Shown here: in pieces, positions 9,692 through 24,140 of the stretch
Numbering within the stretch: position 1 is the first letter of the stretch
How the letters are laid out: each line of letters starts with the position of its first letter
NCBI RefSeq assembly: GCF_002101815.1
Contig: NZ_LQPM01000007.1
Location: 248,001-312,000 of the forward strand
Length of the DNA stretch: 64,000 nt
Direction of reading: 5' to 3'
Source of the DNA: Mycobacterium paraense
GTDB taxonomy: Bacteria > Actinomycetota > Actinomycetes > Mycobacteriales > Mycobacteriaceae
Translations under genes and position numbers: made by a program
Notes under the pieces: generated by a model
What the model was told of the DNA's origin: nothing
Database searches by the model: none
The model's input: only the letters and a program-made list of their open reading frames with translations

Positions 9692-12268
9692 ATGATGGTT
9701 GACGTGAGCGTGACCGACCACCGTCCCAAGCGCGGGGAACTACGCATCTACCTCGGTGCGGCACCCGGTGTCGGCAAGACCTACGCGATGCTCGGCGAGG
9801 CCCACCGGCGGTTGGAACGCGGCACCGACGTGGTGGCGGCGGTGGTCGAGACCCACGGCCGCGCGAAAACCGCTGAGCTGATTGAGGGCATCGAGGTCAT
9901 TCCGCCGCGCTTCGTCGAATACCGCGGCGGCACCTTCGCGGAACTCGACGTTCCCGCCGTGCTGGCGCGGCGCCCGCAGGTGGTACTGGTCGACGAGCTC
10001 GCCCACACCAACACGCCCGGCAGCAAGAACGAAAAGCGTTGGCAGGATGTCGAAGAGCTGCTGGACGCCGGGATCACCGTCATCTCCACCGTCAACATCC
10101 AGCACCTGGAAAGCCTCAACGACGTCGTCGCCCAGATCACCGGCATCGAACAGCAGGAGACCATCCCGGATTCGATCGTGCGCCAGGCTTCGCAGGTCGA
10201 ACTCATCGACATCACCCCGGAAGCCCTGCGCCGCAGGCTGTCCCACGGCAACGTCTATGCTCCCGAGCGGATCGACGCGGCGCTGTCGAATTACTTCCGC
10301 CGCGGAAACCTCACCGCACTGCGGGAATTGGCGCTGCTGTGGCTGGCCGACCAGGTGGACACCGCGCTGGCCAAATACCGTGCCGAGAACAAGATCACCG
10401 ACCTGTGGGAGGCACGGGAGCGCGTCGTGGTGGCGGTCACCGGTGGGCCGGAATCGGAGACGTTGGTGCGACGGGCATCCCGGATCGCGTCGAAGTCCAG
10501 CGCCGAGCTGATGGTGGTGCACGTCATCCGCGGTGACGGGTTGGCCGGTCTCTCGGAACGCAGAATGACCAAGGTGCGTGAGCTGGCGAACAGCCTGGAT
10601 GCGTCCCTGCACACCGTGGTCGGTGACGACGTGCCCACGGCCCTGCTCGATTTCGCCCGCGAGAACAATGCGACGCAGCTGGTCATCGGCACGTCTCGAC
10701 GATCCAGATGGGCGCGCATCTTCGAGGAGGGCATCGGCTCGGCCATCGTCCAGCGGTCCGGCAAGATCGACGTGCACATAGTCACCCACGATGAATCCAA
10801 GCGCGGCTTTCACCTGGCGTCGCTCGCGCCACGCGAGCGCCGGGTCGCCTCCTGGCTGGCGGCCGTCATCGTGCCGTCGGTCATTTGCGCCGTGACGGTG
10901 TCGCTGTTGGACCCGTACCTCAACAACGCCGGCGAGAGCGCGTTGTTCTTCGTCGGGGTGCTGTTTGTCGGGCTGTTCGGGGGCGTTGCGCCGGCAGTTC
11001 TTTCGGCGGTGCTGTCCGGGTTACTGCTGAACTACTATCTGACGGCCCCGCGGCACAGCTTCACCATCGCCGAGCCCAACAGCGCCATCACCGAGTTGGT
11101 GCTGATGATGATCGCGATCGCGGTCGCGGTCCTCGTCGACGGTGCCACCAAACGCACCCGCGAGGCCCGGCGCGCATCCCAGGAGGCCGAGCTGCTCACG
11201 CTGTTCGCCGGGTCGGTGCTGCGCGGCGCCGACCTCGAGACCCTGCTGGAGCGCGTGCGCGAGACCTATTCGCAGCGCGCCGTCAGCATGCTGCGCGAAC
11301 CCAGCGAAGAAGAGCGCGCCAGCGGGAGGAAGGGCTACATCGTCGCCTGCGTGGGCAAAGATCCTTGTGTGAGCGTCGATTCGGCCGACACCGCGATCGA
11401 GGTCGGCGACCGGGATTTCCAGGAGTATTGGATGCTTCTGGCCGGCAAAAAGCTCTCCACGCGTGACCGCCGGGTGCTCAGCGCGGTGGCCAAGCAGGCG
11501 GCGGGCCTGATCAGGCAGCGCGAGTTGGCCGAGGAGGCCAGCCGCACCGAGGCGATCGTGCGAGCCGACGAACTGCGTCGCTCCCTGCTGTCGGCGGTCA
11601 GCCACGACCTGCGCACGCCGCTCGCCGCGGCCAAGGTGGCCGTGTCCAGTTTGCGCGCCGAGGATGTCGCCTTTTCCGCGCAGGACACGGCCGAATTGCT
11701 GGCCACCATCGAGGAGTCGATCGACCAGCTGACCGCGCTGGTCGGAAACCTGCTCGACTCCTCGCGCCTGGCCGCCGGCGTGATCCACCCGGACCTGCGG
11801 CGCGTCTATCTCGAGGAAACCGTGCAACGCGCCCTCGTCAGTATCGGCAAGGGCGCCACCGGCTTTTACCGATCGGCCATCGATCGAGTCAAGGTCGACG
11901 TGGGCGACGCCGTGGCGATGGCCGACGCCGGGCTGCTGGAACGGGTCTTGGCCAACCTGATCGACAACGCGCTGCGCTACGCGCCCAACTGCGTGGTCCG
12001 AGTCAACGCCGGGCGGGTGGGCGATCGCGTCCTGATCAACGTCATCGACGAGGGTCCCGGAATACCGAAAGGCACCGAGGACCAGATCTTTGAAGCCTTC
12101 CAGCGGCTCGGTGATCACGACAACACGACCGGCGTGGGCCTGGGCATGTCGGTGGCGCGCGGGTTCGTCGAGGCGATGGGCGGCACCATCTCCGCCGGCG
12201 ACACCCCGGGCGGCGGGCTGACCGTCGTGGTGGATCTGGCCGCGCCGCAAGCGTTTGGTGCGCTATGA
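9692..12268 (+). CDS. kdpD: KdpD sensor histidine kinase
   Basis: An 858-residue K+/turgor-sensing kinase. The N-terminal KdpD domain has the Walker A motif GAAPGVGKT (residues 22-30) and VDELAHTNTPG. A universal-stress-type domain lies at about 245-365. Four closely spaced transmembrane helices follow at about 385-490, then a GAF-like region. HisKA carries SHDLRTPL with His638. HATPase carries NLIDNALRYAP, DEGPGIP and GVGLGMSVA. It starts 11 nt after kdpC, in the same direction, so it probably belongs to the same transcript. In H37Rv kdpDE is divergent from kdpFABC. Start choice (9692, 9695 or GTG 9704) is uncertain. Confidence 0.95.
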   Translation: MMVDVSVTDHRPKRGELRIYLGAAPGVGKTYAMLGEAHRRLERGTDVVAAVVETHGRAKTAELIEGIEVIPPRFVEYRGGTFAELDVPAVLARRPQVVLVDELAHTNTPGSKNEKRWQDVEELLDAGITVISTVNIQHLESLNDVVAQITGIEQQETIPDSIVRQASQVELIDITPEALRRRLSHGNVYAPERIDAALSNYFRRGNLTALRELALLWLADQVDTALAKYRAENKITDLWEARERVVVAVTGGPESETLVRRASRIASKSSAELMVVHVIRGDGLAGLSERRMTKVRELANSLDASLHTVVGDDVPTALLDFARENNATQLVIGTSRRSRWARIFEEGIGSAIVQRSGKIDVHIVTHDESKRGFHLASLAPRERRVASWLAAVIVPSVICAVTVSLLDPYLNNAGESALFFVGVLFVGLFGGVAPAVLSAVLSGLLLNYYLTAPRHSFTIAEPNSAITELVLMMIAIAVAVLVDGATKRTREARRASQEAELLTLFAGSVLRGADLETLLERVRETYSQRAVSMLREPSEEERASGRKGYIVACVGKDPCVSVDSADTAIEVGDRDFQEYWMLLAGKKLSTRDRRVLSAVAKQAAGLIRQRELAEEASRTEAIVRADELRRSLLSAVSHDLRTPLAAAKVAVSSLRAEDVAFSAQDTAELLATIEESIDQLTALVGNLLDSSRLAAGVIHPDLRRVYLEETVQRALVSIGKGATGFYRSAIDRVKVDVGDAVAMADAGLLERVLANLIDNALRYAPNCVVRVNAGRVGDRVLINVIDEGPGIPKGTEDQIFEAFQRLGDHDNTTGVGLGMSVARGFVEAMGGTISAGDTPGGGLTVVVDLAAPQAFGAL

Positions 12269-12945
12269 CCCGGGTATTGGTGATCGACGACGAGCCGCAC
12301 ATCCTGCGCGCGCTGCGGATCAACCTGTCGGTGCGTGGCTACGAGGTCATCACCGCCTCGACCGGTGCCGGAGCGCTGCGCGCGGCCGCCGAGCACAAGC
12401 CCGACGTGGTGATCCTGGACCTCGGCCTGCCCGACATCTCCGGCATCGAGGTGTTGGCCGGCTTGCGCGGCTGGCTTTCGGCGCCGGTGATCGTGCTGTC
12501 GGCGCGCACGGATTCGTCCGACAAGGTCGAGGCCCTGGACGCCGGCGCCGATGACTACGTGACGAAACCCTTTGGGATGGACGAGTTTTTGGCGCGGCTC
12601 CGCGCCGCGGTGCGCCGCAATGCGGCGGCATCCGAAGTGGACGAGCCGGTGGTCGAGACCGACGCGTTCACCGTCGATCTGGCCGCGAAGAAGGTCACCA
12701 AGGACGGTGTGGAGGTGCACCTCACGCCGACCGAGTGGGGCATGCTCGAGGTGCTGGTGCGCAACCGAGGCAAACTGGTGGGTCGCGAGGAGTTGTTGAA
12801 AGAGGTGTGGGGGCCGGCGTATGCCACCGAAACGCATTACCTGCGCGTGTATCTGGCGCAGCTGCGGCGCAAGCTCGAGGATGACCCGTCGCATCCCAAG
12901 CACCTGTTGACCGAGTCAGGCATGGGCTACCGGTTCGAGGCCTGA
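12265..12945 (+). CDS. kdpE: KdpE response regulator
   Basis: A 226-residue OmpR-family regulator, partner of KdpD. The receiver domain has acidic DDE at residues 8-10, phosphoacceptor Asp52 (VILDLGLPD) and a KPF motif. The winged-helix effector has TPTEWGMLEVL and ends in ESGMGYRFEA. The ATG overlaps the kdpD TGA by 4 nt. It is expected to activate kdp transcription, probably through the CGTAAAG elements at 4551-4612. Confidence 0.96.
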   Translation: MTRVLVIDDEPHILRALRINLSVRGYEVITASTGAGALRAAAEHKPDVVILDLGLPDISGIEVLAGLRGWLSAPVIVLSARTDSSDKVEALDAGADDYVTKPFGMDEFLARLRAAVRRNAAASEVDEPVVETDAFTVDLAAKKVTKDGVEVHLTPTEWGMLEVLVRNRGKLVGREELLKEVWGPAYATETHYLRVYLAQLRRKLEDDPSHPKHLLTESGMGYRFEA

Positions 12946-12960
12946 CGCCGGATCACGCCC

Positions 12961-13285
12961 GAGTCACATGCGCACCATGCGCCTTGGCTCGGAGGCACTT
13001 GGCTTTGTGCCCACCTCACTGGGGGTACCTCCCGCTTGCGGGGGACGACAACTTCGCCGCCGCCCGCGGCGCCACCAATCCTGCCGAAGTCCCATGCGCA
13101 CCATGCGCCTCGGCTCGGAGGCACTTGCCTTTGTGCCCGCCTCATAGCGACAACTTCGCCGTCGCCCGCCGTGCCGCCACCAATCCTGCCGAAGTCCCAT
13201 GCGCACCATGCGCCTCCGCCCGGAGGGACTTGGCTTTGTGCCCGCCTCACAGCGACAACTTCGCCGCCGCCCGCAGCGCGAGCAC
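12961..13285. repeat. Three tandem imperfect repeats of about 105-126 bp
   Basis: The word ATGCGCACCATGCGCCT starts at 12968, 13094 and 13199, each copy continuing with CTTTGTGCCCGCCTCA and then CGACAACTTCGCCG. Copy-to-copy spacing is 126 and 105 bp. The third copy overlaps the 3' end of the small minus-strand gene at 13247-13534: read on the minus strand, AAG TTG TCG CTG TGA ends that gene, and copy 2 repeats the same tail and stop. The array therefore looks like duplication of a gene tail plus its downstream DNA. It fills the 300-bp space after kdpE, where I see no other gene. Confidence 0.85.
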
Positions 13286-13534
13286 CCGTTGGTGTATTCG
13301 GTGTTCGGTGCCGCGCGGTATGTATCGCGGCCCGTACCGGCCTCGGCCCATGCGGCGCACCCGATCGCGACCCATCTCCCAACGCAGCGCGTCCGAAATG
13401 GTTTTCGACGCCCTGCCGGGGACGCAAAAGCCCTGCCTCTCAAGCGCCTCCCTCATTTCGGCCACCGTCGCCGGGCCATTGTGAGCGAGATGCATCGCGA
13501 GCACGTAGCGCAGCTCGATTCCTTTGAGGTTCAT
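13247..13534 (-). CDS. Small winged-helix-like hypothetical protein
   Basis: A 95-residue basic protein from the ATG at 13534 (MNLKGIELRYVLAMHLAHNG), with PATVAEMREALERQGF followed by ISDALRWEMGRDRVRRMGRGRYGP. The helix spacing and the basic RVRRMGRGRYG wing resemble a small winged-helix fold. I recall similar mycobacterial hypotheticals but know no function. The frame can be extended to 13663, but that part encodes the dispersed repeat and is not protein-like. The stop lies within repeat copy 3. Confidence 0.6.
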   Translation of the reverse strand: MNLKGIELRYVLAMHLAHNGPATVAEMREALERQGFCVPGRASKTISDALRWEMGRDRVRRMGRGRYGPRYIPRGTEHRIHQRVLALRAAAKLSL

Positions 13535-13573
13535 TGCCGCAGGGTGGCATACCGGTCTGACATAACCGACGTT

Positions 13574-13637
13574 GTCGCTATGAGGCGGGCACAAAGGGTG
13601 CCGCTCCGCCCAGGGGTCAGTGTGGCGGACGTGATCA
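13574..13637 (+). repeat. Dispersed repeat, copy R4
   Basis: Begins GTCGCTATGAGGCGGGCAC and ends with CAGTGTGGCGGACGTGA. It is the same element, in opposite orientation, as the core of the tandem array at 12961-13285. A partial extra copy of its 3' end (TGTGGCCGACGTGA) follows at once. It lies just upstream of the small hypothetical gene. Confidence 0.75.
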
Positions 13638-13688
13638 TTGTGGCCGACGTGACTAGTCGGCAACCGCGCGATCGCGTCGCCTCAAATT

Positions 13689-13753
13689 GTCGCTATGAGG
13701 CGGGCACAAAGGGTGCCCCCTTCCGCGCAGGGGCCAGTGTGCCGGATGTGACT
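13689..13753 (+). repeat. Dispersed repeat, copy R5
   Basis: Begins GTCGCTATGAGGCGGGCAC and ends CAGTGTGCCGGATGTGAC, about 65 bp. It is closely related to the copies at 13574 and 34811 and ends at the stop codon of the ppx2 gene. Confidence 0.75.
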
Positions 13754-14694
13754 CAGTCGGCGATCGACAGCACGATGCCGTCCAAAATGTCGTGTTCGCT
13801 GACGATCAGCTCGTCGATGCCGGCGCGCTCGCGCAGCTCGCGCGCCAATTCCTCCACCACGATCGCGCCGCCGCCGATCACGTCGGCCCGGCCCTCGTGC
13901 ATCGGCGGCAGCGCCGCCCGCTCCGATCGCGTCATGCCGATCAGCCGCTCGCAGACGGCCAGCAGGTCGCCGCCCGGGACGCGCGAAAGATGAATGGCCG
14001 CAGAGTCATACGTCGTCATGTTGTGCGCCAGCGCGGACAGCGTCGTCATCGTCCCGGCGAGCCCGACCCAGGTCCGCGCCCCCTCGACGGGCACCACGCC
14101 CAGCGCGACGCCGAGCCGCTCGCGCACCACCCCGCGGGCAGCCGCCACTTCCTGCGGCGTCGGCGGATCCGAATGCAGGCAGCGCTCCGTGAGCCGGACA
14201 CACCCGATGTCCGCCGAGTAGCTGGCCACCACCGCATCCCCACCGACCACGATCTCGGTCGAGCCGCCACCGAGGTCAACAACAACGAAAGGCGCTCCGG
14301 CACTGTCCAATTCACCGACGGCGCCGCGGAAGGACAGCTCCGCCTCCTCGGCACCGGTGATCACCTCCGCAACCGCGCCCGGCAACACGGCGCCCAGCAC
14401 CTCGGCCGTCATCGCGAAGAAGACGTCGCGATTCGCGACGTCGCGAGCCGCCGAGGTGGCCACCATGCGCACCCGCTCGACGCCGTGCTCCTTCAGCAGC
14501 GAAGCGTAATCGGCCAGTGCGGCGCGGGTTCGGGCGATCGCGTCCGGCGCGAACTCACCCGTCGCGTCGACGCCCTGGCCCAACCGCACGATCCGCGTCT
14601 CGCGATGCACGTCGCGCAGCCGGCCACCGTCGGCGTCGGCGATCAGCAAGCGAATCGAGTTGGTACCGCAATCGATTGCGGCGAGCCGGCTCAC
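13753..14694 (-). CDS. ppx2: Ppx/GppA-family phosphatase (Rv1026-type)
   Basis: Exopolyphosphatase/pppGpp phosphohydrolase family member of 313 residues with an ASKHA fold. AIDCGTNSIRLL forms phosphate loop 1 near the N-terminus and VVDLGGGSTEIVVG is loop 2. Family members remove phosphate from polyphosphate or pppGpp. The GTG at 14694 overlaps the upstream DUF501 gene stop by 4 nt (GTGA). The frame is open further upstream but there it overlaps that gene. Synteny with Rv1026 supports the name ppx2; actual substrate preference cannot be read from sequence. Confidence 0.9.
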   Translation of the reverse strand: MSRLAAIDCGTNSIRLLIADADGGRLRDVHRETRIVRLGQGVDATGEFAPDAIARTRAALADYASLLKEHGVERVRMVATSAARDVANRDVFFAMTAEVLGAVLPGAVAEVITGAEEAELSFRGAVGELDSAGAPFVVVDLGGGSTEIVVGGDAVVASYSADIGCVRLTERCLHSDPPTPQEVAAARGVVRERLGVALGVVPVEGARTWVGLAGTMTTLSALAHNMTTYDSAAIHLSRVPGGDLLAVCERLIGMTRSERAALPPMHEGRADVIGGGAIVVEELARELRERAGIDELIVSEHDILDGIVLSIAD

Positions 14695-15179
14695 CACTGC
14701 CCCGCCACCAACACCGAGGCCATCGCGGGGTCGGTGGCCAGGACGGCCAACGCCTCGTCGCCAAGCGGATTCACGCCCGGACCCTTGGCCAGCGAGTGCG
14801 CGATCAGCACGTGCAGGCACTTGACCCTGTCCGGCATTCCTCCGGCGGAGAAGGTGGTCCCCAACGGCTCGATCGCGTCGCGCTCGGCCAAATACGACTC
14901 GTGGGCTCGGCGGTACGCGGCGGCCAGTTCGGGGTCCTGCCGCAACCGCTCGGTCATCTCGCGCATCAATCCCGTCGTCTCGAGCCGGCTCGCGGCCGCG
15001 GTCAGCGCCGGATGCGTCAGGTAGTACAACGTCGGAAAGGGCGTGCCGTCAGGAAGTTTCGGCGCCGTCTTCACCACGCCCGGCTCGCCGTTGGGACAAC
15101 GGTAGGCGACCTCCAGCACTCCGCGCGGCTCACGCCCGAGCTGACGCGCCACCGCATCCAGGTCGGCACGGTCAACCAC
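14691..15179 (-). CDS. DUF501-family protein (Rv1025-type)
   Basis: A 162-residue soluble protein of the DUF501 family that sits between the FtsB-like and Ppx genes in actinobacteria. Recognisable blocks are RCPNGEPGVVKTAP, PTLYYLTHP, and GTTFSAGGMPDRVKCLHVLIAH. The GTG at 15179 is chosen because it overlaps the upstream gene stop by only 8 nt; the longer frame reads Arg-rich shadow. Biochemical function is unknown. Confidence 0.88.
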   Translation of the reverse strand: MVDRADLDAVARQLGREPRGVLEVAYRCPNGEPGVVKTAPKLPDGTPFPTLYYLTHPALTAAASRLETTGLMREMTERLRQDPELAAAYRRAHESYLAERDAIEPLGTTFSAGGMPDRVKCLHVLIAHSLAKGPGVNPLGDEALAVLATDPAMASVLVAGQW

Positions 15180-15807
15180 CGGGGGTCGGGGGTGTCGGCG
15201 GCTCGGGCGGCGCCGGCGGCGCCGGCGGCAGGTGCGGGGCATCGGCGATGGTGTGCCACAGCGACGTGTACCACGGGTCGTGGCTGGCCGGCTTTGTCGC
15301 GTCCGCTCCGGGCTGCGAGGGCACCGCCGCGCTGGGCGGTAGCTGAACCTGGAACGGGATGTCCCCGGGCATCACGAAACCCAGGCGCTCGCGGGCCTGC
15401 GCCGCAATGTACGCGGGGTCACCGAGCTTCACCTTCTTCTGTTCCAGGTCGGCGATCTGACGGCGCAACGCGGCCTCGCTGGCGGCCAACTGGTTCATCT
15501 CGGTGCGCTGCGCGAAGTAGGTGCGCACCGGGCCCGCGATGGTGAGCGTGAGCACGCAGATCACCGCGGCCAGCACCGCCGCCCGCCGCGCGGTGAACCC
15601 CAGCCGCTGATCGGACCGCTGTTCGACGGATTCCGCGACCTGCCGCTTGATGGGCTCGACGACACGCTCCTGCAGCGAGCGGGTCGTGTGGTTGGCCGTT
15701 TGCCCAGGCTTGGAAGGCTTGACGGCGCGGCGGCGCCGAACCGAATCGCCGGCCTTCCCCGGGCGCGATGCCGGGGACCGCCGCTTCGGATCGGGCTTGG
15801 GCGTCAA
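15172..15807 (-). CDS. FtsB/DivIC-like septum protein (Rv1024-type)
   Basis: A 211-residue bitopic membrane protein. A basic, Pro-rich cytoplasmic N-terminus (1-70) is followed by one transmembrane helix at about 75-93. A coiled coil comes next (RTEMNQLAASEAALRRQIAD within 100-125), then the DPAYIAAQARERLGFVMPGD motif typical of FtsB/DivIC, and a Pro-rich tail ending PTPPTPGG. It probably joins the FtsQ-FtsL divisome subcomplex. It lies directly downstream of eno, as in many actinobacteria. Confidence 0.88.
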   Translation of the reverse strand: MTPKPDPKRRSPASRPGKAGDSVRRRRAVKPSKPGQTANHTTRSLQERVVEPIKRQVAESVEQRSDQRLGFTARRAAVLAAVICVLTLTIAGPVRTYFAQRTEMNQLAASEAALRRQIADLEQKKVKLGDPAYIAAQARERLGFVMPGDIPFQVQLPPSAAVPSQPGADATKPASHDPWYTSLWHTIADAPHLPPAPPAPPEPPTPPTPGG

Positions 15808-15819
15808 AGGTGTTTCAAC

Positions 15820-17901
<2,082 letters not shown>

Positions 17902-17998
17902 CTACTGCTCCCCTGCACCAACTTCGGCCACAACCATCGTCCCACGGGTTTTGCGGCTACCCCGTTGATTCCTCGCCCCGGCGCACCGATGCAGGGCC

Positions 17999-19029
17999 CT
18001 ATTTGCGCCCTTTGCGCCGCTTGGAGCCCCCACCGGACGCCTTGGACGCGGTCTCGGAGCCGCCCGTTTCTTCGACGGCCGATTCGGCGAAAGGCCAGTG
18101 CGCGCGCCATTCCTCCTCGCTGACCTCGCCCAGCTGCGCGACGTCGAGTTCCACCGGAACGCTGTCGCCGCGGCGCGCGGCCGCGATCGCCGTCTCCACG
18201 CCGCGGACCGTGTCCACGAATTCCAAAACCGCCGCGCGCAGCGCGCTTTCCGCGTCGATGTCGGCCGCGACCGAAACGGAGGTCATTTCGGCGGGGACCA
18301 GGTCGGCGGGCAGCCCCGCCTTTTCGGCGCGCTGAATCACCTTCTGCGCCAGAGCCAGTGCCGGTTGACCGGTGTGCACGTCGTCCATCACCGAGTTGCG
18401 CGCCTTCGCCGCCCTCTCTGAGGCCTTGGCCTCCTCCCACTGCGCCAACTGCTCTTCGAGCGAAATCGTTTGCCCCGCAAGTACTCCCGGTACCCGATTG
18501 CCCAGCTTGCGCATCAACGCGGCGGCGACGTCGTCGATGGTGAACGGCGACTGCGGCGCGTCCTCGGCGATGCGGGCGTGGAAGAGGACCTGTAGCAACA
18601 CGTCTCCGAGTTCCTCGCGCAGCTGCTCGGCGTCGCCGCTGCGCACGGCGTCCAGCAGCTCGTAGGTCTCCTCGAGCAGAAACCTGCGCAACGAGTCGTG
18701 GGTCTGTTCGCTTTCCCACGGGCCCGCGGTGCGCAACCTGTCCATCAACGCCACGGCATCGACCAGCCGCTCGCCGCGCGGCCGGTCCGGCGCCGAGATC
18801 AGCCGGGCCCCGGCCGCCAGCGCGGCGGCCACGGCGGGGTGGTCCGGATCGGAGGACAGCAGCACCGGCGCCGGATTATCGGGGTCCCCGGAATGCACCG
18901 GCCGCGCCGCGGGCAGCGACCACGGCACCGCGACGGGCATCTCCTCGGTGTATTGCACCTCGCCGGCGAGGTGCTCGATCGCCTCGACCGGTACCAGCGA
19001 CGGGCGCCGGGGGTCGCACAACACGACAA

Positions 19030-19033
<4 letters not shown>
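17999..19033 (-). CDS. mazG: MazG nucleoside triphosphate pyrophosphohydrolase
   Basis: A 344-residue house-cleaning NTP pyrophosphatase. The catalytic MazG helices contain [20 protein letters not shown] and [19 protein letters not shown], whose paired acidic residues bind Mg2+; a shorter second half follows. The C-terminal tail is low in complexity and basic. The ATG at 19033 overlaps the mfd TGA by 4 nt, so the two are coupled. In mycobacteria MazG removes oxidised dCTP derivatives, fitting its pairing with a DNA-repair gene. Confidence 0.93.
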
Positions 19034-22683
<3,650 letters not shown>

Positions 22684-22790
22684 GATGAATCCATTCTAGG
22701 GACGCCAGGCAGCGTCAAGATTGGGCCCGGCGCCGTCAAGGGATCGTAAGGAAAGCGGCACCCCGCCCCGGCCGGCCGCATTTTGAACTC

Positions 22791-24131
22791 ATGACACTGC
22801 TGGATATTGTGCCGTCGCTCGGCCGGGCGGCACCTCGCCGGTTCGATTCCACGATCTGGCCGGTCACGGCCCACTCCGACGAGGAGGGGCAGCTCTGCGT
22901 CGGGGGCGTGCCGCTGGCCGACATCGCCGACGAGTTCGACACCCCGGCCTACGTCATCGACGAGGCCGATTTCCGTCACCGCGCCCGGCGCTACCGCAAG
23001 GCGCTGCACGGTGTCGGGGTGGTCTACGCCGGGAAGTCGCTGCTGACCACCGCGGTGGCGCGGTGGGCGCGCGAGGAGGGCCTCGGCGTCGATGTGTGCT
23101 CGGCCGGCGAACTGGCCATCGCCCTGGCCGGCGGAGTGGACCCGGCGCGGATCGTCATGCACGGCAACGCGAAATCGCCCGACGAGCTGCGCGAGGCCGT
23201 GCGGGTGGGGGTCGGTCGCGTCGTGGTCGATTCCTGCATCGAGATCGCCTACCTCGCGGGCCTCGCCCGCCGCCGTCAGCCGGTGCTCATCCGGGTGACG
23301 CCCGACATCGACATTCACGGCCACCGCGCCGTCACCACCGGCATCAGCGATCAGAAGTTCGGCTTCACCCTCGCCGGTGACCACGCCGCTAACGCCGTCA
23401 AGCGCGCGCTGGCGCACCCGATCCTCGACCTGGTGGGGCTGCACTGCCACCTCGGCTCGCAGGTCAGCGACGCCGCCCCGTACGGCGAGGCGATCCGCCG
23501 GATGATCGCCGCCATGGCCGACGTCCGCGCCCGCCACGGCGTCATCCTCACCGAGCTCAACATCGGCGGCGGCCACGCCATCCCCTACCTCCCCGGCGAC
23601 CGCGAGCTCGACCTGGGCGAGCTGGCCCGCGTCATCGAGGACGCCCTGGACGAGGCCTGCGCGGCCGAGCACTTCCCCCGCCCCACCGTCGTGGTCGAGC
23701 CCGGCCGGGCCATCTGCGGCCGGGCCGGCCTGACGCTGTACCGGGTGTGCTCGGTGAAGACCCGGCCGGGCGGCCGCACCTTCGTCGCCGTCGACGGCGG
23801 CATGAGCGACAACCCGCGAGTGTCGCTGTACGGCGCGCAATACACCGTCACGCTGGCGAACCGGCACCCGTGCGGGGCCAAGCAGCGCGTCACGGTGGCC
23901 GGCCGGCACTGCGAGGCCGGCGACGAGATCGCCCGCGACATCGAGCTGCCGGCGGACCTTCGCCCCGGCGACCTGTTGGCCGTCGCCTGCACCGGCGCGT
24001 ATCACCACAGCATGGCGTCGAACTACAACATGGTGGGACGGCCGCCGCTGGTGGCGGTCAAGGACGGCCGGGCCCGCGCCCTGGTCCGCCGCGAAACGAT
24101 CGCCGATCTGCTCTCCCGCGACTGCGGCTAG
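22791..24131 (+). CDS. Second LysA-like PLP-dependent decarboxylase
   Basis: A 446-residue fold-type III PLP enzyme resembling diaminopimelate decarboxylase. VVYAGKSLL holds the PLP lysine (Lys82). HCHLGSQ, NIGGGHAIPYLPGD and VVEPGRAICG form the PLP-phosphate and substrate site. HCEAGDEIARD and YNMVGRPPLVAV supply the Cys and Tyr of the dimer-interface active site. The usual mycobacterial lysA lies next to argS elsewhere, so this is probably a paralogue with a related amino-acid substrate. It is transcribed away from mfd across a 107-bp gap. Confidence 0.8.
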   Translation: MTLLDIVPSLGRAAPRRFDSTIWPVTAHSDEEGQLCVGGVPLADIADEFDTPAYVIDEADFRHRARRYRKALHGVGVVYAGKSLLTTAVARWAREEGLGVDVCSAGELAIALAGGVDPARIVMHGNAKSPDELREAVRVGVGRVVVDSCIEIAYLAGLARRRQPVLIRVTPDIDIHGHRAVTTGISDQKFGFTLAGDHAANAVKRALAHPILDLVGLHCHLGSQVSDAAPYGEAIRRMIAAMADVRARHGVILTELNIGGGHAIPYLPGDRELDLGELARVIEDALDEACAAEHFPRPTVVVEPGRAICGRAGLTLYRVCSVKTRPGGRTFVAVDGGMSDNPRVSLYGAQYTVTLANRHPCGAKQRVTVAGRHCEAGDEIARDIELPADLRPGDLLAVACTGAYHHSMASNYNMVGRPPLVAVKDGRARALVRRETIADLLSRDCG

Positions 24132-24140
24132 CGGCGGGCG

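Noticed and set aside
12961..13285. CRISPR array
   Set aside because: Only three long, imperfect repeats, no uniform short repeats and no unique spacers, and no cas genes.
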